Assembly (NCBI RefSeq): GCF_003478445.1
Contig: NZ_QUET01000043.1
Span: forward strand, 1-20,002
DNA: 20,002 nucleotides
Direction of reading: 5' to 3'
Source: Roseburia sp. AM59-24XD
GTDB lineage: Bacteria; Bacillota; Clostridia; Lachnospirales; Lachnospiraceae
A program made the translations under genes and the position numbers. Shown here piece after piece: positions 1 to 8,991 of this stretch. The notes under the pieces are model-generated. The model saw nothing but the letters and a program-made list of their open reading frames with translations. It did not search any database and was not told the DNA's origin. Within the stretch, counting starts at the first letter, position 1; each line of letters opens with the position of its first letter.

Positions 1-217
1 TGGGGCTCAGTCGTGCGGATGCGTATTTATCAAAGCATTGCAAAGCAAAGATTTTTCGGAAATCCTACTGATCTGCGTCAATTTTTTAGTCATAGTTCAC
101 GGATCAAGTAATTTCTCAGGCAAAAACGATATTTTATTTTCCGGACATAAGAAATATTATGGGCGAATTTCCGTCCTTGGTATGGGAAGTCTTAATAAAA
201 TATTTTCGAAAAAGCGG
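1..217. other. Upstream intergenic sequence, nothing recognised
   Basis: No convincing gene, RNA or repeat was found here. A 63-codon open frame at 38-229 has no ribosome binding site and its product resembles no family known to me. The stretch is AT-rich towards its right end and runs into the promoter at 218. The gene that lies to the left of the window is not visible. Confidence 0.5.
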
Positions 218-246
218 TTGACATTTTAAACCAATGGTTGTATATT
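218..246 (+). promoter_or_regulatory. Sigma-A promoter of the split acetyltransferase operon
   Basis: TTGACA (218-223), a 17-nt spacer and TATATT (241-246) match the vegetative consensus almost perfectly, predicting a start near 253 and a leader of about 32 nt. The spacer holds an 11-bp palindrome, AACCAATGGTT (229-239), which could be an operator. The promoter covers the ATG at 234, which rules that codon out as the start of the following gene. Confidence 0.8.
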
Positions 247-284
247 TAGGTTTACAAAGTAAATCAACGGGAGGTTCATTCACA

Positions 285-1271
285 ATGACGACAACAAATC
301 AAGTACAGACAATGCATCTTCCAAAGCGGAAGGGATTAGATATATTAAAGGGGATTGCGATCATCGGTATCTTTTTGTACCATCTGATCCCCTCCATTTT
401 CCCGGGTGGCTTTCTCGGAGTCCCCCTGTTCTTTGTATTGTCCGGTTATCTGATGTTTATGACAAGCACCTCTTATCTGAACACCGAGACCTTTCCTGTC
501 ATGGACTATTACAAAAAGCGGATCAGACGTATCATACCGCCTCTTTTCATCATGGTCATGCTGGTCTGTTGCGCGATGACGCTGATGAAAAGCCGGCAGA
601 TGATCGGCATCCGGGAACAGATTTTAAGCATCTTTCTCGGCTACAATAACTGGTGGCAGATTGAGCAGGATGCCTCTTATTTTTCACACCTGACAAACGC
701 CTCTCCGTTTACCCATCTCTGGTTTCTCGGGGTTGAGATGCAGTTTTATCTGCTCTGGCCGCTTTTGTTCTTTTTATATAAGAAGCTGTGCAGGCATGCC
801 GGTGCGAAACACGCCTGTTTCCTTTTTGCATTGCTTGCAATCCTTTCGTTTGCCGCAATGCTTATGCTCTATCATCCGGGCAAGGATCCGTCCAGAGTTT
901 ACTACGGCACAGACACTATGGGCTTTTCCTTATTTCTCGGAATGTTCCTCGGTGCGCTGCGGTACAGCTTTCCAAAGCTTCGTACGTCGAAACCGGCACA
1001 ATGCGAGATTCCCATTCTTGCCGGTATGCTTGCCGTTATTTTCCTATTATTCCTGCTGGTATCCGGAAATGCACCGCTTCTCTATCTCGGCGGCATGTTT
1101 CTGATCAGCATTTTCTTTGCCTTTGTGATCCTCTTTTTTGAGAATCACAAAGCCCTGTTTCATGATCTGCCGCTTTCTGCACAGACAGCATGGCTTGGCA
1201 AATACAGCTACTATATTTACCTGTGGCACTATCCGGTCATCGTGCTGATCCTGACCGGACTGCACAACTGA
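285..1271 (+). CDS. Acyltransferase-3 family integral membrane protein (OatA N-terminal half)
   Basis: A 328-residue polytopic membrane protein of the acyltransferase-3 family, which moves acetyl groups across the membrane for O-acetylation of peptidoglycan or other surface glycans. Visible family signatures are the first helix with catalytic-type His33 (FLYHL), GFLGVPLFFVLSGYL (42-56), the basic KKRIRRIIPP stretch (77-86), HLWFLGVEMQFYL (144-156) and the last helix SYYIYLWHYPVIV (308-320). The start at 285 is chosen because CGGGAGG lies 10 nt upstream; an in-frame ATG at 234 sits inside the promoter. The frame ends directly after the YLWHYP helix, so the further helix and the ExPxR-type segment usual in OatA are absent. 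A companion SGNH protein follows after 56 nt in the same operon. The acetyl-transfer role is inferred from family; the exact polymer is unknown. Confidence 0.85.
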   Translation: MTTTNQVQTMHLPKRKGLDILKGIAIIGIFLYHLIPSIFPGGFLGVPLFFVLSGYLMFMTSTSYLNTETFPVMDYYKKRIRRIIPPLFIMVMLVCCAMTLMKSRQMIGIREQILSIFLGYNNWWQIEQDASYFSHLTNASPFTHLWFLGVEMQFYLLWPLLFFLYKKLCRHAGAKHACFLFALLAILSFAAMLMLYHPGKDPSRVYYGTDTMGFSLFLGMFLGALRYSFPKLRTSKPAQCEIPILAGMLAVIFLLFLLVSGNAPLLYLGGMFLISIFFAFVILFFENHKALFHDLPLSAQTAWLGKYSYYIYLWHYPVIVLILTGLHN

Positions 1272-1327
1272 CAATCATCTTATTACAAAACGTACTATCA
1301 TCTTAATGAAAAAGGAGACATACTATC

Positions 1328-2050
1328 ATGAAAAAACAGACAAAAACATCAATGAAATATTTTCGCTCTTTTGGAATCGCCCTGTTAGTGATCGGCATCA
1401 GCATCGGCGCCTACGGAATCTTCCGTGCGCCATCCTCCGATGCATCCCAGTTAGAAAACGAGCTCATGCAGAATGAGCGGGAGCTTGAGAAGGAAGAGGC
1501 GACTCCTGCCTACGCTGCCGCAAAGACACCTGCCGCCACCAAAAAGCAGACTGCCGCTCCACGGGTTCCTGATATTCATGAATCCTCCATCACAGTAATC
1601 GGCGATTCCGTTTTCCTCGGTGCCGCTCCTTCCTTTAAGAAGCTTTACAAAAATGCCGTCATCGACGCAAAGGTATCCCGCCAGGTCGTACAGGCACTCG
1701 GCACCGCCAAAAAGCTTCAGAAAAAGGGACGGCTCGGCGATACCGTGATCATCGCACTCGGCACCAACGGAAACTTTAACTCAGCTACCGGTCAGAAGCT
1801 GATCGATTACCTCGGACCGGACCGTACGATCTACTGGATCGATGCTTACGGACGCGACCTCCCGGTTCAAAAGGATGTCAATCAGACTATCCGAAGAGTC
1901 GCCGCAGCCAATCAAAACGTCCATGTGATCGCCTGGTCAAAGGAAGGCGGAAAGCATCCGGACTGGTTCTATCAGGACGGCATTCACTTAAACATTACCG
2001 GTCAGAAGAAATTTGCCCGCTTCATCAAAAAAAATCTGATCACCGAATAA
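1328..2050 (+). CDS. Membrane-anchored SGNH-fold O-acetyltransferase/esterase domain (OatA C-terminal half)
   Basis: A 240-residue protein with a short basic N-terminus, one membrane segment (about residues 14-32), a charged and Ala/Pro/Lys-rich linker (35-82) and an extracellular SGNH domain. The catalytic blocks are clear: GDS with Ser94, GTNG with Asn147, and DGIHLN with Asp217 and His220. The segment VIDAKVSRQV and the ending HPDWFYQDGIHLN are typical of the C-terminal domain of OatA, which accepts acetyl groups and places them on N-acetylmuramic acid. AAGGAG lies 10 nt before the ATG. It is co-transcribed with the acyltransferase-3 gene, and its single helix probably replaces the last OatA helix missing there. 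Lysozyme resistance is the expected outcome, by analogy only. Confidence 0.85.
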   Translation: MKKQTKTSMKYFRSFGIALLVIGISIGAYGIFRAPSSDASQLENELMQNERELEKEEATPAYAAAKTPAATKKQTAAPRVPDIHESSITVIGDSVFLGAAPSFKKLYKNAVIDAKVSRQVVQALGTAKKLQKKGRLGDTVIIALGTNGNFNSATGQKLIDYLGPDRTIYWIDAYGRDLPVQKDVNQTIRRVAAANQNVHVIAWSKEGGKHPDWFYQDGIHLNITGQKKFARFIKKNLITE

Positions 2051-2071
2051 GATTTCCGTATAAACCGCTTA

Positions 2072-2992
2072 TCAGAAAAACAACTTCTTTTTGCGGCACA
2101 GATACAGTGACAGCGCAACAATGCAAAGGCTCAGAAGGACGACTGCCGGATAACCGTATTTCCAGGACAGCTCAGGCATCCTGCGAAAGTTCATACCGTA
2201 CCAGCCGGCGATCAGCGTAAGCGGCAGACAGATCGTTGTCACGATTGTTAAGGTCTTCATGATCTTATTCTGTCTGATCTCTATCTGTGCCTGATGCACC
2301 TCGCGCACCTGAGTGGAATATTCCCGCAGCATGATCGCCTCCTGATGAAGTCTTCCGGTCTTTTCCCGAAGCAGACGCAATGCACGTAGATCTTCCTCTG
2401 AAAATGCGCCATAATCATTTTTCATCAGGATATCTGCCATGTCCTGCAACTGCAGATAATAATGTGCATACTTGAGGATCTCCTTTCTGCAACCGATGAT
2501 CTTTTGTTCAAAACCGGCAATCCTGCCGGAAAGCACCTCATCTTCCAAATGCGTCAGCCTGTCCTCGATCTTTTCAAGATGCAGAAGATCCTTCTGCAGA
2601 AGCTGTCCCAGAAACGCCGTCAGTACACTGCCCGTTCCGGCGTTTTCCTGCTCAAAAATCTTTTTGAGGCGGCACAAAAGATTACCCGCAAGCTCGCCTT
2701 CCTCCACCAGATAAAGATGCCTGTCATCAAATACAAAGCAAAAGGCGTCCTCCATCCGCCGCCGGTCAGGAGTAAGATACGTTCCATATAAAAAACGCAT
2801 ATATGCTTCCACCTTACACAGATGGATCTTAGAAGTCCCGAAAACCGCACCATAACCGATAGAGTGCAGGAATCGGGACTTTTCGGTTTCTTTCCGGGTA
2901 AGCCTTGCCAGATATGTTTCCTCCGGTGCTTTCTGACACTCCTCCCATGTGACCGGAACAAGCCTGTCTGTAATTTTATAATATTCTGCCAT
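2072..2992 (-). CDS. corA: CorA-type magnesium/metal ion transporter
   Basis: A 306-residue protein with the CorA arrangement: a cytoplasmic N-terminal domain, a long helical and charged region (about 125-245), and two C-terminal membrane helices (247-265 and 281-299). The family hallmark GMN (266-268, within WYGMNF) follows the first helix, and the tail is basic (RKKK). CorA proteins form pentameric channels taking up Mg2+ and sometimes Co2+ or Ni2+. The start is set at the ATG at 2992 because AAGGAGG lies 8 nt upstream; the in-frame GTG and ATG just before it are too close to that site. The gene converges with the SGNH gene, leaving only 21 bp and no visible terminator between them. Metal specificity cannot be read from sequence. 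Confidence 0.88.
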   Translation of the reverse strand: MAEYYKITDRLVPVTWEECQKAPEETYLARLTRKETEKSRFLHSIGYGAVFGTSKIHLCKVEAYMRFLYGTYLTPDRRRMEDAFCFVFDDRHLYLVEEGELAGNLLCRLKKIFEQENAGTGSVLTAFLGQLLQKDLLHLEKIEDRLTHLEDEVLSGRIAGFEQKIIGCRKEILKYAHYYLQLQDMADILMKNDYGAFSEEDLRALRLLREKTGRLHQEAIMLREYSTQVREVHQAQIEIRQNKIMKTLTIVTTICLPLTLIAGWYGMNFRRMPELSWKYGYPAVVLLSLCIVALSLYLCRKKKLFF

Positions 2993-3040
2993 TTTCATCA
3001 CCTCCTTCTCTAAAGTATTCCCCTCCTCTACAAAATTTTA

Positions 3041-3069
3041 TTGATTTTCGCATCTATATATGGTATTCT
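3041..3069 (+). promoter_or_regulatory. pckA promoter
   Basis: TTGATT (3041-3046), a 17-nt spacer and TATTCT (3064-3069) form a good sigma-A promoter. The start should fall near 3076, leaving a leader of about 100 nt before pckA. Confidence 0.65.
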
Positions 3070-3118
3070 GAAAAAGAGTGGCTTAGATTAGGTCACTTTC
3101 AGGAACAGTTTCATAATT

Positions 3119-3145
3119 TCTGCATTCGCAGAGGATTATTAATCC
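3119..3145 (+). promoter_or_regulatory. Tandem stem-loops in the pckA leader
   Basis: Two back-to-back hairpins lie in the 5' leader. The first has TCTGC/GCAGA arms (3119-3123 and 3128-3132); the second has GGATT/AATCC arms (3133-3137 and 3141-3145). A weaker stem, GTGGC/GTCAC, lies further upstream. None is followed by a T-run, so they are not terminators. They may stabilise the mRNA. Confidence 0.4.
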
Positions 3146-3176
3146 GTACAAAATTAAAGAAAAGAGGTTAAGAAAC

Positions 3177-4781
3177 ATGGCACAAATTGATTTAAGCAAG
3201 TATGGCATTACCGGAACTACTGAGATTGTTTACAACCCTTCTTATGAGGTACTCTTTGAGGAAGAGACAAGATCTGAACTGACAGGTTATGAGAAAGGAC
3301 AGGTCAGCGAGCTTGGTGCAGTGAACGTTATGACAGGTATCTACACCGGTCGTTCCCCAAAAGACAAATTCATCGTTATGGATGAGAACTCTAAGGACAC
3401 TGTATGGTGGACTTCTGATGAGTACAAGAATGACAACCATCCTGCTACTCAGGAAGCATGGAAATCCGTAAAAGAGCTGGCAATCAAGGAGCTTTCTAAC
3501 AAGAAGCTGTATGTTGTTGATGCTTTCTGTGGTGCAAACAAGGATACCCGTATGGCAATCCGTTTCATCGTCGAGGTAGCTTGGCAGGCACATTTCGTTA
3601 CAAACATGTTCATCAAGCCAACCGCTGAGGAGCTTGAGAACTTTGAGCCGGATTTCGTTGTTTACAATGCTTCTAAGGCTAAAGTTGAGAACTACAAGGA
3701 GTTAGGTCTTAACTCTGAGACAGCTGTTATGTTCAATATCACCAGCAAAGAGCAGGTTATCGTTAATACATGGTACGGCGGAGAGATGAAGAAAGGTATG
3801 TTCTCTATGATGAACTACTTCCTGCCACTGAAGGGCATGGCTTCTATGCACTGCTCTGCTAACACAGACCTTGACGGAAAGAACACAGCAATCTTCTTCG
3901 GTCTTTCCGGTACAGGTAAGACTACTCTTTCCACAGACCCTAAGCGTCTTCTGATCGGTGATGATGAGCACGGCTGGGATGATAACGGTGTATTCAACTT
4001 CGAGGGTGGATGCTACGCTAAGGTTATTGACCTTGATATCGAGTCTGAGCCTGATATCTACAATGCGATCAAGCGCAACGCTCTCCTTGAGAACGTAACT
4101 GTTGCAGAGGATGGAAAGATTGACTTCGCTGATAAGAGCGTAACAGAGAATACTCGTGTTTCTTATCCGATTGATCATATTAAGAATATCGTACGTCCTA
4201 TCTCTTCTGCACCGGCAGCAAAGAACGTTATCTTCCTTTCTGCAGATGCATTCGGCGTACTTCCTCCGGTATCTATCCTGACTCCGGAGCAGACACAGTA
4301 CTACTTCCTGTCTGGATTTACAGCAAAGCTTGCCGGTACAGAGCGTGGAATCACAGAGCCAACTCCTACCTTCTCAGCTTGCTTCGGTCAGGCATTCCTG
4401 GAGCTGCATCCTACAAAGTATGCAGAGGAGCTTGTTAAGAAAATGGAAGCAAACGGTGCTAAGGCATACCTGGTTAACACAGGATGGAACGGAACCGGTA
4501 AGCGTATCTCAATCAAGGATACTCGTGGAATCATCGATGCAATCCTTAACGGCGATATCGTAAACGCTCCTACAAAGAAGATCCCTTACTTCAACTTCGA
4601 AGTTCCTACAGAACTCAACGGTGTTGATACAGGAATCCTTGATCCTCGTGATACTTACGCTGATGCTTCTGAGTGGGAAGCTAAGGCTAAAGATCTTTCC
4701 GAGAGATTCATCAAGAACTTCGCCAAGTATGAGGGTAATGAGGCTGGTAAGGCACTTGTTACTGCAGGTCCTCAGCTGTAA
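3177..4781 (+). CDS. pckA: Phosphoenolpyruvate carboxykinase (ATP)
   Basis: A 534-residue cytosolic enzyme interconverting oxaloacetate plus ATP and phosphoenolpyruvate plus ADP and CO2 (EC 4.1.1.49). In fermentative gut anaerobes it often runs toward carboxylation, feeding the C4 branch. Substrate-site TGRSPKDKF is at 57-65, the P-loop GLSGTGKTT at 242-250 (kinase-1a), the metal-binding LIGDDEHGW at 259-267 (kinase-2), and [15 protein letters not shown] follows in the C-terminal part. The length matches the ATP-type family (530-540) and there is no sign of the GTP type. AAAGAGG precedes the ATG by about 9 nt. The gene is monocistronic, with its own promoter and terminator. Its codon use (many GTT, GCT, TCT, CGT) differs from its neighbours and suggests high expression rather than transfer. 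Confidence 0.97.
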   Translation: MAQIDLSKYGITGTTEIVYNPSYEVLFEEETRSELTGYEKGQVSELGAVNVMTGIYTGRSPKDKFIVMDENSKDTVWWTSDEYKNDNHPATQEAWKSVKELAIKELSNKKLYVVDAFCGANKDTRMAIRFIVEVAWQAHFVTNMFIKPTAEELENFEPDFVVYNASKAKVENYKELGLNSETAVMFNITSKEQVIVNTWYGGEMKKGMFSMMNYFLPLKGMASMHCSANTDLDGKNTAIFFGLSGTGKTTLSTDPKRLLIGDDEHGWDDNGVFNFEGGCYAKVIDLDIESEPDIYNAIKRNALLENVTVAEDGKIDFADKSVTENTRVSYPIDHIKNIVRPISSAPAAKNVIFLSADAFGVLPPVSILTPEQTQYYFLSGFTAKLAGTERGITEPTPTFSACFGQAFLELHPTKYAEELVKKMEANGAKAYLVNTGWNGTGKRISIKDTRGIIDAILNGDIVNAPTKKIPYFNFEVPTELNGVDTGILDPRDTYADASEWEAKAKDLSERFIKNFAKYEGNEAGKALVTAGPQL

Positions 4782-4819
4782 TTATTCCGCAGACATGCGA
4801 TTGTTTTACAGGTAATATC

Positions 4820-4854
4820 AAAGAGGGTGTCCCAGATCCGGGATACCCTCTTTT
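4820..4854 (+). terminator. Intrinsic terminator of pckA
   Basis: An imperfect inverted repeat, AAAGAGGGTGTCCC with GGGATACCCTCTTT, forms a stem of about 14 bp with a short loop and ends in TTTT. It lies 38 nt after the pckA stop. Confidence 0.85.
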
Positions 4855-4886
4855 AATGTCTTATCTTTTTTCATTGTCCAAACTCA

Positions 4887-4922
4887 AAGAACCGGTTCCG
4901 CACATATGCAAAACCGGTTCTT
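4887..4922 (-). terminator. Probable terminator of phosphoketolase gene
   Basis: AGAACCGGTT (4888-4897) and AACCGGTTCT (4912-4921) form a perfect 10-bp stem, 26 nt downstream of the phosphoketolase stop. On the minus strand the following T-tract is weak (TCTTTGAGTTT), so termination efficiency is uncertain. The hairpin could work in both directions, backing up the pckA terminator. Confidence 0.6.
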
Positions 4923-4947
4923 ATCATTTACCGAACTCTATATTCGA

Positions 4948-7334
4948 TTATTTATTATCTTGTGTATGCCACTCCCAGTCGCGAACCTCTTCCAGATCCT
5001 GACCATACTCAGCGATGTACTGCTTGTGTTCTACAAGCTTATCGTTCATCTTCTGGATCAGATAAGATCCACGGTTATCAAGCTGTGGCAGATGCATGAT
5101 CGCATCCTTTACAAGGTTGAAACGGTCGATCTCGTTCTGAACTCTCATATCGAATGGAGTTGTGATCGTACCTTCCTCCTGATAACCATGAACAGATACG
5201 TTCTGGTTGTCACGACGATAGGTCAGCTCATGGATCAGTGTTGGGTAACCATGGAATGCAAAGATTACCGGCTTATCCTTTGTGAAGATTGCATTGTACT
5301 CACTGTCGCTCAGTCCGTGTGGATGCTTATGATTAGACTCCAGCTTGAACAGATCGACTACGTTGACAACGCGGATCTTAAGCTCTGGAAGCTCATCTCG
5401 AAGGATCGTAACTGCTGCCATTGTCTCCAGTGTCGGTGTATCGCCACAGCATGCCATAACGATATCCGGCTCCTGTCCTTCATCGTTACTAGCCCACTCC
5501 CAGATACCTACACCCTGGGTACAATGCTTCACAGCCTGCTCCATGTTCAACCACTGGTAGCTTGGATGCTTGGATGCTACGATCGCATTGACATAGTTCT
5601 TGCTCTTTACACAGTGATCGAAGCAGGATAACAGACAGTTGGTGTCCGGTGGCAGATACATGCGGACAACGTCTGCTTTCTTGTTAGCGATATGATCCAG
5701 GAATCCAGGATCCTGATGTGTAAATCCGTTATGATCCTGCTGCCATACGTTAGAAGTCAGGATAAAGTTCAGGGAAGCGATTGGACGTCTCCATGTCAGC
5801 TGATTGCAAACCTTCAGCCATTTTGCATGCTGAGCAGCCATGGAATCTACAACACGGATAAATGCCTCGTAGCTTGCGAAGAAGCCATGGCGTCCTGTCA
5901 GAAGATAACCTTCCAGCCATCCCTCACACATATGCTCACTGAGCATACCGTCCATGATACGTCCGTTTCTTGCAAGGCAGTCATCGGAATCAAGCAGATC
6001 TGCGTTCCAGTCTCTGTTCTCTGCCTCGAATACCTTATACAGACGGTTGGACATACTCTCATCCGGTCCGAAGATACGGAAATTCTTGCTCTCTTTATTC
6101 AGTACGAAGATATCACGGATATATCCACCAAGCTCGATCATATCCTGAGCCTTTGTCTTACCTGGATCTACCTCGATACCGTACTCACGGAAATCAGGGA
6201 GTCTTAAATCTTTCATCAGAAGACCACCGTTTGCATGTGGGTTTGCACCCATTCTTGCATCTCCCTTAGGAGCGAGCTCTGCAAGCTCTGGGATCAGTGT
6301 GCCTTTCTCATCGAACAGCTCCTCCGGATGATAGCTCTCAAGCCACTGCTTGAGAAGCGCAAGATGCTCTTCCGGCTTCTCCATGGTGATCGGCACCTGA
6401 TGTGCACGGAAAGATCCCTCGATCTGCTGTCCGTCTACAACCTTTGGACCAGTCCATCCCTTTGGTGTGCGAAGAACGATCATTGGCCACTTTGGACGCT
6501 CCGGATCGTTGTTCTTGCGGGCATTCTCCTGGATTGCTTTGATCTTCTCAACAGCCTTATCCATAGCCTCAGCCATGAGCTTATGCATTGTCATTGGGTC
6601 ATCACCCTCAACAAAGATCGGCTCCCAGCCGCAGCCTACGAAATAGCTCTCGATCTCCTCATGAGAGATACGCGAGAAGATAGTAGGGTTGCTGATCTTG
6701 TATCCGTTCAGGTTCAGAACCGGAAGAACGGCTCCGTCTGTGATCGGGTTCAGGAACTTATTGGACTGCCATGATGTAGCCAGAGGACCTGTCTCTGCTT
6801 CACCATCACCAACGATTACTGTTGCGATCAGATCCGGATTGTCAAATACAGCACCGAATGCATGAGCGATGGAATAACCAAGCTCACCACCCTCGTTAAT
6901 GGAACCCGGTGTCTCAGGCGCACAATGACTTGGTACACCACAAGGGAATGAGAACTGCTTGAACATCTTCTTCATACCCTCTTCGTCCTGGCTGATGTTA
7001 GGATAGATCTCACTGTAAGATCCCTCCAGATAGGTATTGGCGATCATAAAGTTTCCGCCATGTCCCGGACCGGACAAAAGAATCATATCCAGATCGTAAC
7101 GCTTAATCACACGGTTACAATGTACGTATACAAAGTTCTGACCAGGTACGGTTCCCCAGTGACCTACGATTTTCTTTTTAATATGATCCATGGTTAATGG
7201 CTCTTTCATCAGCGGATTATCCAGAAGATAAAGCTGACCGGCTGACAGATAGTTGCTGCACGCCAATATGCGTCAATCTTGTCAAGCATCTCCTGAGATA
7301 ACGGCTGTTTCTCAAGACAAGTATTTTCTGACAT
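4948..7334 (-). CDS. xfp: Xylulose-5-phosphate/fructose-6-phosphate phosphoketolase, with an apparent frameshift near the N-terminus
   Basis: The thiamine-diphosphate enzyme splits xylulose-5-phosphate (and often fructose-6-phosphate) with phosphate into acetyl phosphate and glyceraldehyde-3-phosphate (or erythrose-4-phosphate). After joining two frames the product is 795 residues, normal for the family. Visible are the [15 protein letters not shown] start region, [19 protein letters not shown] (about residue 90), and the thiamine-binding [14 protein letters not shown] (about 176-189). The ATG at 7334 is supported by GGGAGG 6 nt upstream and by a typical N-terminus ([20 protein letters not shown]). 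After residue 27 the frame shifts: GCAACTAT appears where GCAAACTAT is expected, a one-base loss at 7252-7254, and the uncorrected frame stops after about 15 more codons. The only upstream in-frame start of the long frame is a TTG at 7266 without a binding site. The gene is either truly broken or contains a sequencing error. Confidence 0.9.
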
Positions 7335-7374
7335 TTGTTACCTCCCTAAATCATTTGTTCTTTTACCGTCCGCT

Positions 7375-7403
7375 AGTTTACCACATTTTATCCTTAATTA
7401 CAA
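7375..7403 (-). promoter_or_regulatory. Phosphoketolase promoter
   Basis: On the minus strand TTGTAA (7403-7398), a 17-nt spacer and TAAACT (7380-7375) are followed by a leader of about 34 nt before the ATG at 7334. It lies directly downstream of the aldehyde dehydrogenase terminator, so phosphoketolase is probably its own unit. Confidence 0.6.
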
Positions 7404-7408
7404 GGCAA

Positions 7409-7447
7409 AAAGGCGGCTCAAAACGTAGAACTTTCACGCTTTGAGCC
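7409..7447 (-). terminator. Intrinsic terminator of aldehyde dehydrogenase gene
   Basis: GGCTCAAAACGT (7415-7426) and ACGCTTTGAGCC (7436-7447) form a 12-bp stem with one G-T pair, 24 nt past the aldehyde dehydrogenase stop. On the minus strand a TTTTT run follows within a few bases. The plus side also has a T-run, so the hairpin may be bidirectional. Confidence 0.8.
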
Positions 7448-7471
7448 ATTTTTTTATGGTATATTTGACGA

Positions 7472-8950
7472 TTAGTGCTCATACCATCCGACAATCCCCG
7501 GTGTCAGATTGATGTTGATCTGCTTCACCTCCTGATACTCCTCCATGCCATGAACGCCAAGTTCTCTGCCGATACCGCTCATCTTATAGCCTCCCCATGG
7601 AGCCTCATTGAAGGTTGGATTATAACAGTTGATCCATGTGATTCCGGCGCGGATCTCACTGATCACACGATGTGCTCTAGTGATATCAGAGGTAAATACA
7701 GCGCCCGCCAGTCCGTAGATCGTATCGTTTGCCATGTCAACGGCTTCCTTTTCGGTCTTAAAGGTCTGGATCGTTACAACCGGTCCGAAGATCTCCTCGC
7801 GGACGATCTTCATGTCCGGCGTACAGTTATCAAAAATGGTTGGACGGATGAAATAGCCCTTGGCGCATTCTCCCTCCATATAACGCTCACCGCCGGTTAC
7901 GAGAGTGGCCCCCTCTTCCACGCCGCTCTTGATATAGGAGAGAATCTTTTCCATGTCCTTCTCAGTGATGACCGGTCCAATATCCGGATTGTTGACCGGA
8001 TTGCCGATTGTCATCGCCTCGGCTTTCTTCTTGAGACGCTTTACAAATTCATCGTGAATGCTCTCCTCAATGATAATGCGGGAGCCTGCGGAGCAGACCT
8101 CACCCTGATTAAAGAAAATACCAATCATTGCCCATTCCACGGCACCGTCCATATCCGCATCCGCAAAGATCACATTCGGTGATTTGCCACCTAACTCCAG
8201 ACCGATCTTCTTGACATTTGTCGCTGCCGCACGCATCAGGCTCTGACCGACTCTTGTGCTTCCGGTGAAAGTGATCATATCGACGTCCTTATTCTCTCCC
8301 ATCTCGGAGCCAACCTCTGCATCACCCTGTACCAGATTGACACAGCCATTTGGAAGACCTGCCTCTTCAAAGATTTCAAACAGACGGATCGTGGAAAGCG
8401 GAGCCTTTGGACTCGGCTTAAAAACAATACTGTTGCCGGCTGCAAGTGCCGGTGCGAGCTTCCATACCGACATCAGGAACGGATAGTTCCACGGAGTGAT
8501 CTGCGCACAGACACCGACCGGCTCTCTTGTCTCATAGGAATGCATTTTACCAAAGCCGTCATTTACCTCATAAACACCGCCATGAGGTGTCTTGCACAGT
8601 CCTGCATAATAGCGGAAGCAATGAATACCATCGCTGATATCCCCCTCTGCCTCGCGGAGCGGTTTACCGTTGTCTAATGTATCCATCATCGCCAGCTCAT
8701 CGGCGTATTTCTCGATCAGATCTGCGATTTTTAAAATAATATCGCCTCTTGTCTGGGAATCCATGTCTCTCCACTCTCTTGTCTCATAGAAAGAACGTTT
8801 TGCGGCTGCGATCGCAAGTCTTGTATCCTCCACACTGCTCTCGTAGACCTTGTCGATGACTTCACCTGTTGCCGGGTTAATGACATCAAAAGTTTTTGCC
8901 ATACTGCCGATAACCCATTCCCCATCAATATACATTTTTTTTGCTTCCAT
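7472..8950 (-). CDS. NAD(P)-dependent aldehyde dehydrogenase (betaine/aminoaldehyde dehydrogenase-like)
   Basis: A 492-residue member of the aldehyde dehydrogenase superfamily, oxidising an aldehyde to a carboxylate with NAD(P). The family motifs are complete: PWNYP (153-157), FTGST (228-232) in the cofactor fold, catalytic-base Glu252 in LELGGKSPN, and nucleophile Cys286 in NQGEVCSAGSR. The C-terminal NPTFNEAPWGGYKMSGIGRE is also typical. The sequence looks nearest to the BetB/PuuC/GabD-type branch, but the substrate cannot be fixed. Its position downstream of a polyamine-uptake operon makes an aminoaldehyde from polyamine breakdown a reasonable guess. The start at 8950 has GGAGGT 7 nt upstream. 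A structured 190-bp element lies upstream and a strong terminator downstream, so it is probably transcribed alone or by readthrough from potD. Confidence 0.9.
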   Translation of the reverse strand: MEAKKMYIDGEWVIGSMAKTFDVINPATGEVIDKVYESSVEDTRLAIAAAKRSFYETREWRDMDSQTRGDIILKIADLIEKYADELAMMDTLDNGKPLREAEGDISDGIHCFRYYAGLCKTPHGGVYEVNDGFGKMHSYETREPVGVCAQITPWNYPFLMSVWKLAPALAAGNSIVFKPSPKAPLSTIRLFEIFEEAGLPNGCVNLVQGDAEVGSEMGENKDVDMITFTGSTRVGQSLMRAAATNVKKIGLELGGKSPNVIFADADMDGAVEWAMIGIFFNQGEVCSAGSRIIIEESIHDEFVKRLKKKAEAMTIGNPVNNPDIGPVITEKDMEKILSYIKSGVEEGATLVTGGERYMEGECAKGYFIRPTIFDNCTPDMKIVREEIFGPVVTIQTFKTEKEAVDMANDTIYGLAGAVFTSDITRAHRVISEIRAGITWINCYNPTFNEAPWGGYKMSGIGRELGVHGMEEYQEVKQININLTPGIVGWYEH

Positions 8951-8991
8951 AATGTGTACCTCCGTTTATAAGTTAATGTTCAATATGTTTA

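Noticed and set aside
234..284. N-terminal extension of the acyltransferase from the ATG at 234
   Set aside because: That ATG lies inside the promoter spacer, upstream of the predicted transcript start; the ATG at 285 has a proper binding site.
3000..3176. Known riboswitch before pckA or corA
   Set aside because: No recognised riboswitch core could be matched; only small hairpins are present.
4906..5631. 241-codon plus-strand open frame antisense to phosphoketolase
   Set aside because: It mirrors the well-conserved phosphoketolase frame, has no ribosome binding site, and its product resembles no family known to me.
7241..7266. Programmed ribosomal frameshift in xfp
   Set aside because: No slippery heptamer or downstream pseudoknot is apparent, and phosphoketolases are not known to use one; a one-base deletion explains the data.
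7475..8182. 235-codon plus-strand open frame antisense to the aldehyde dehydrogenase
   Set aside because: It overlaps the catalytic region of the real gene, and no promoter or binding site supports it.
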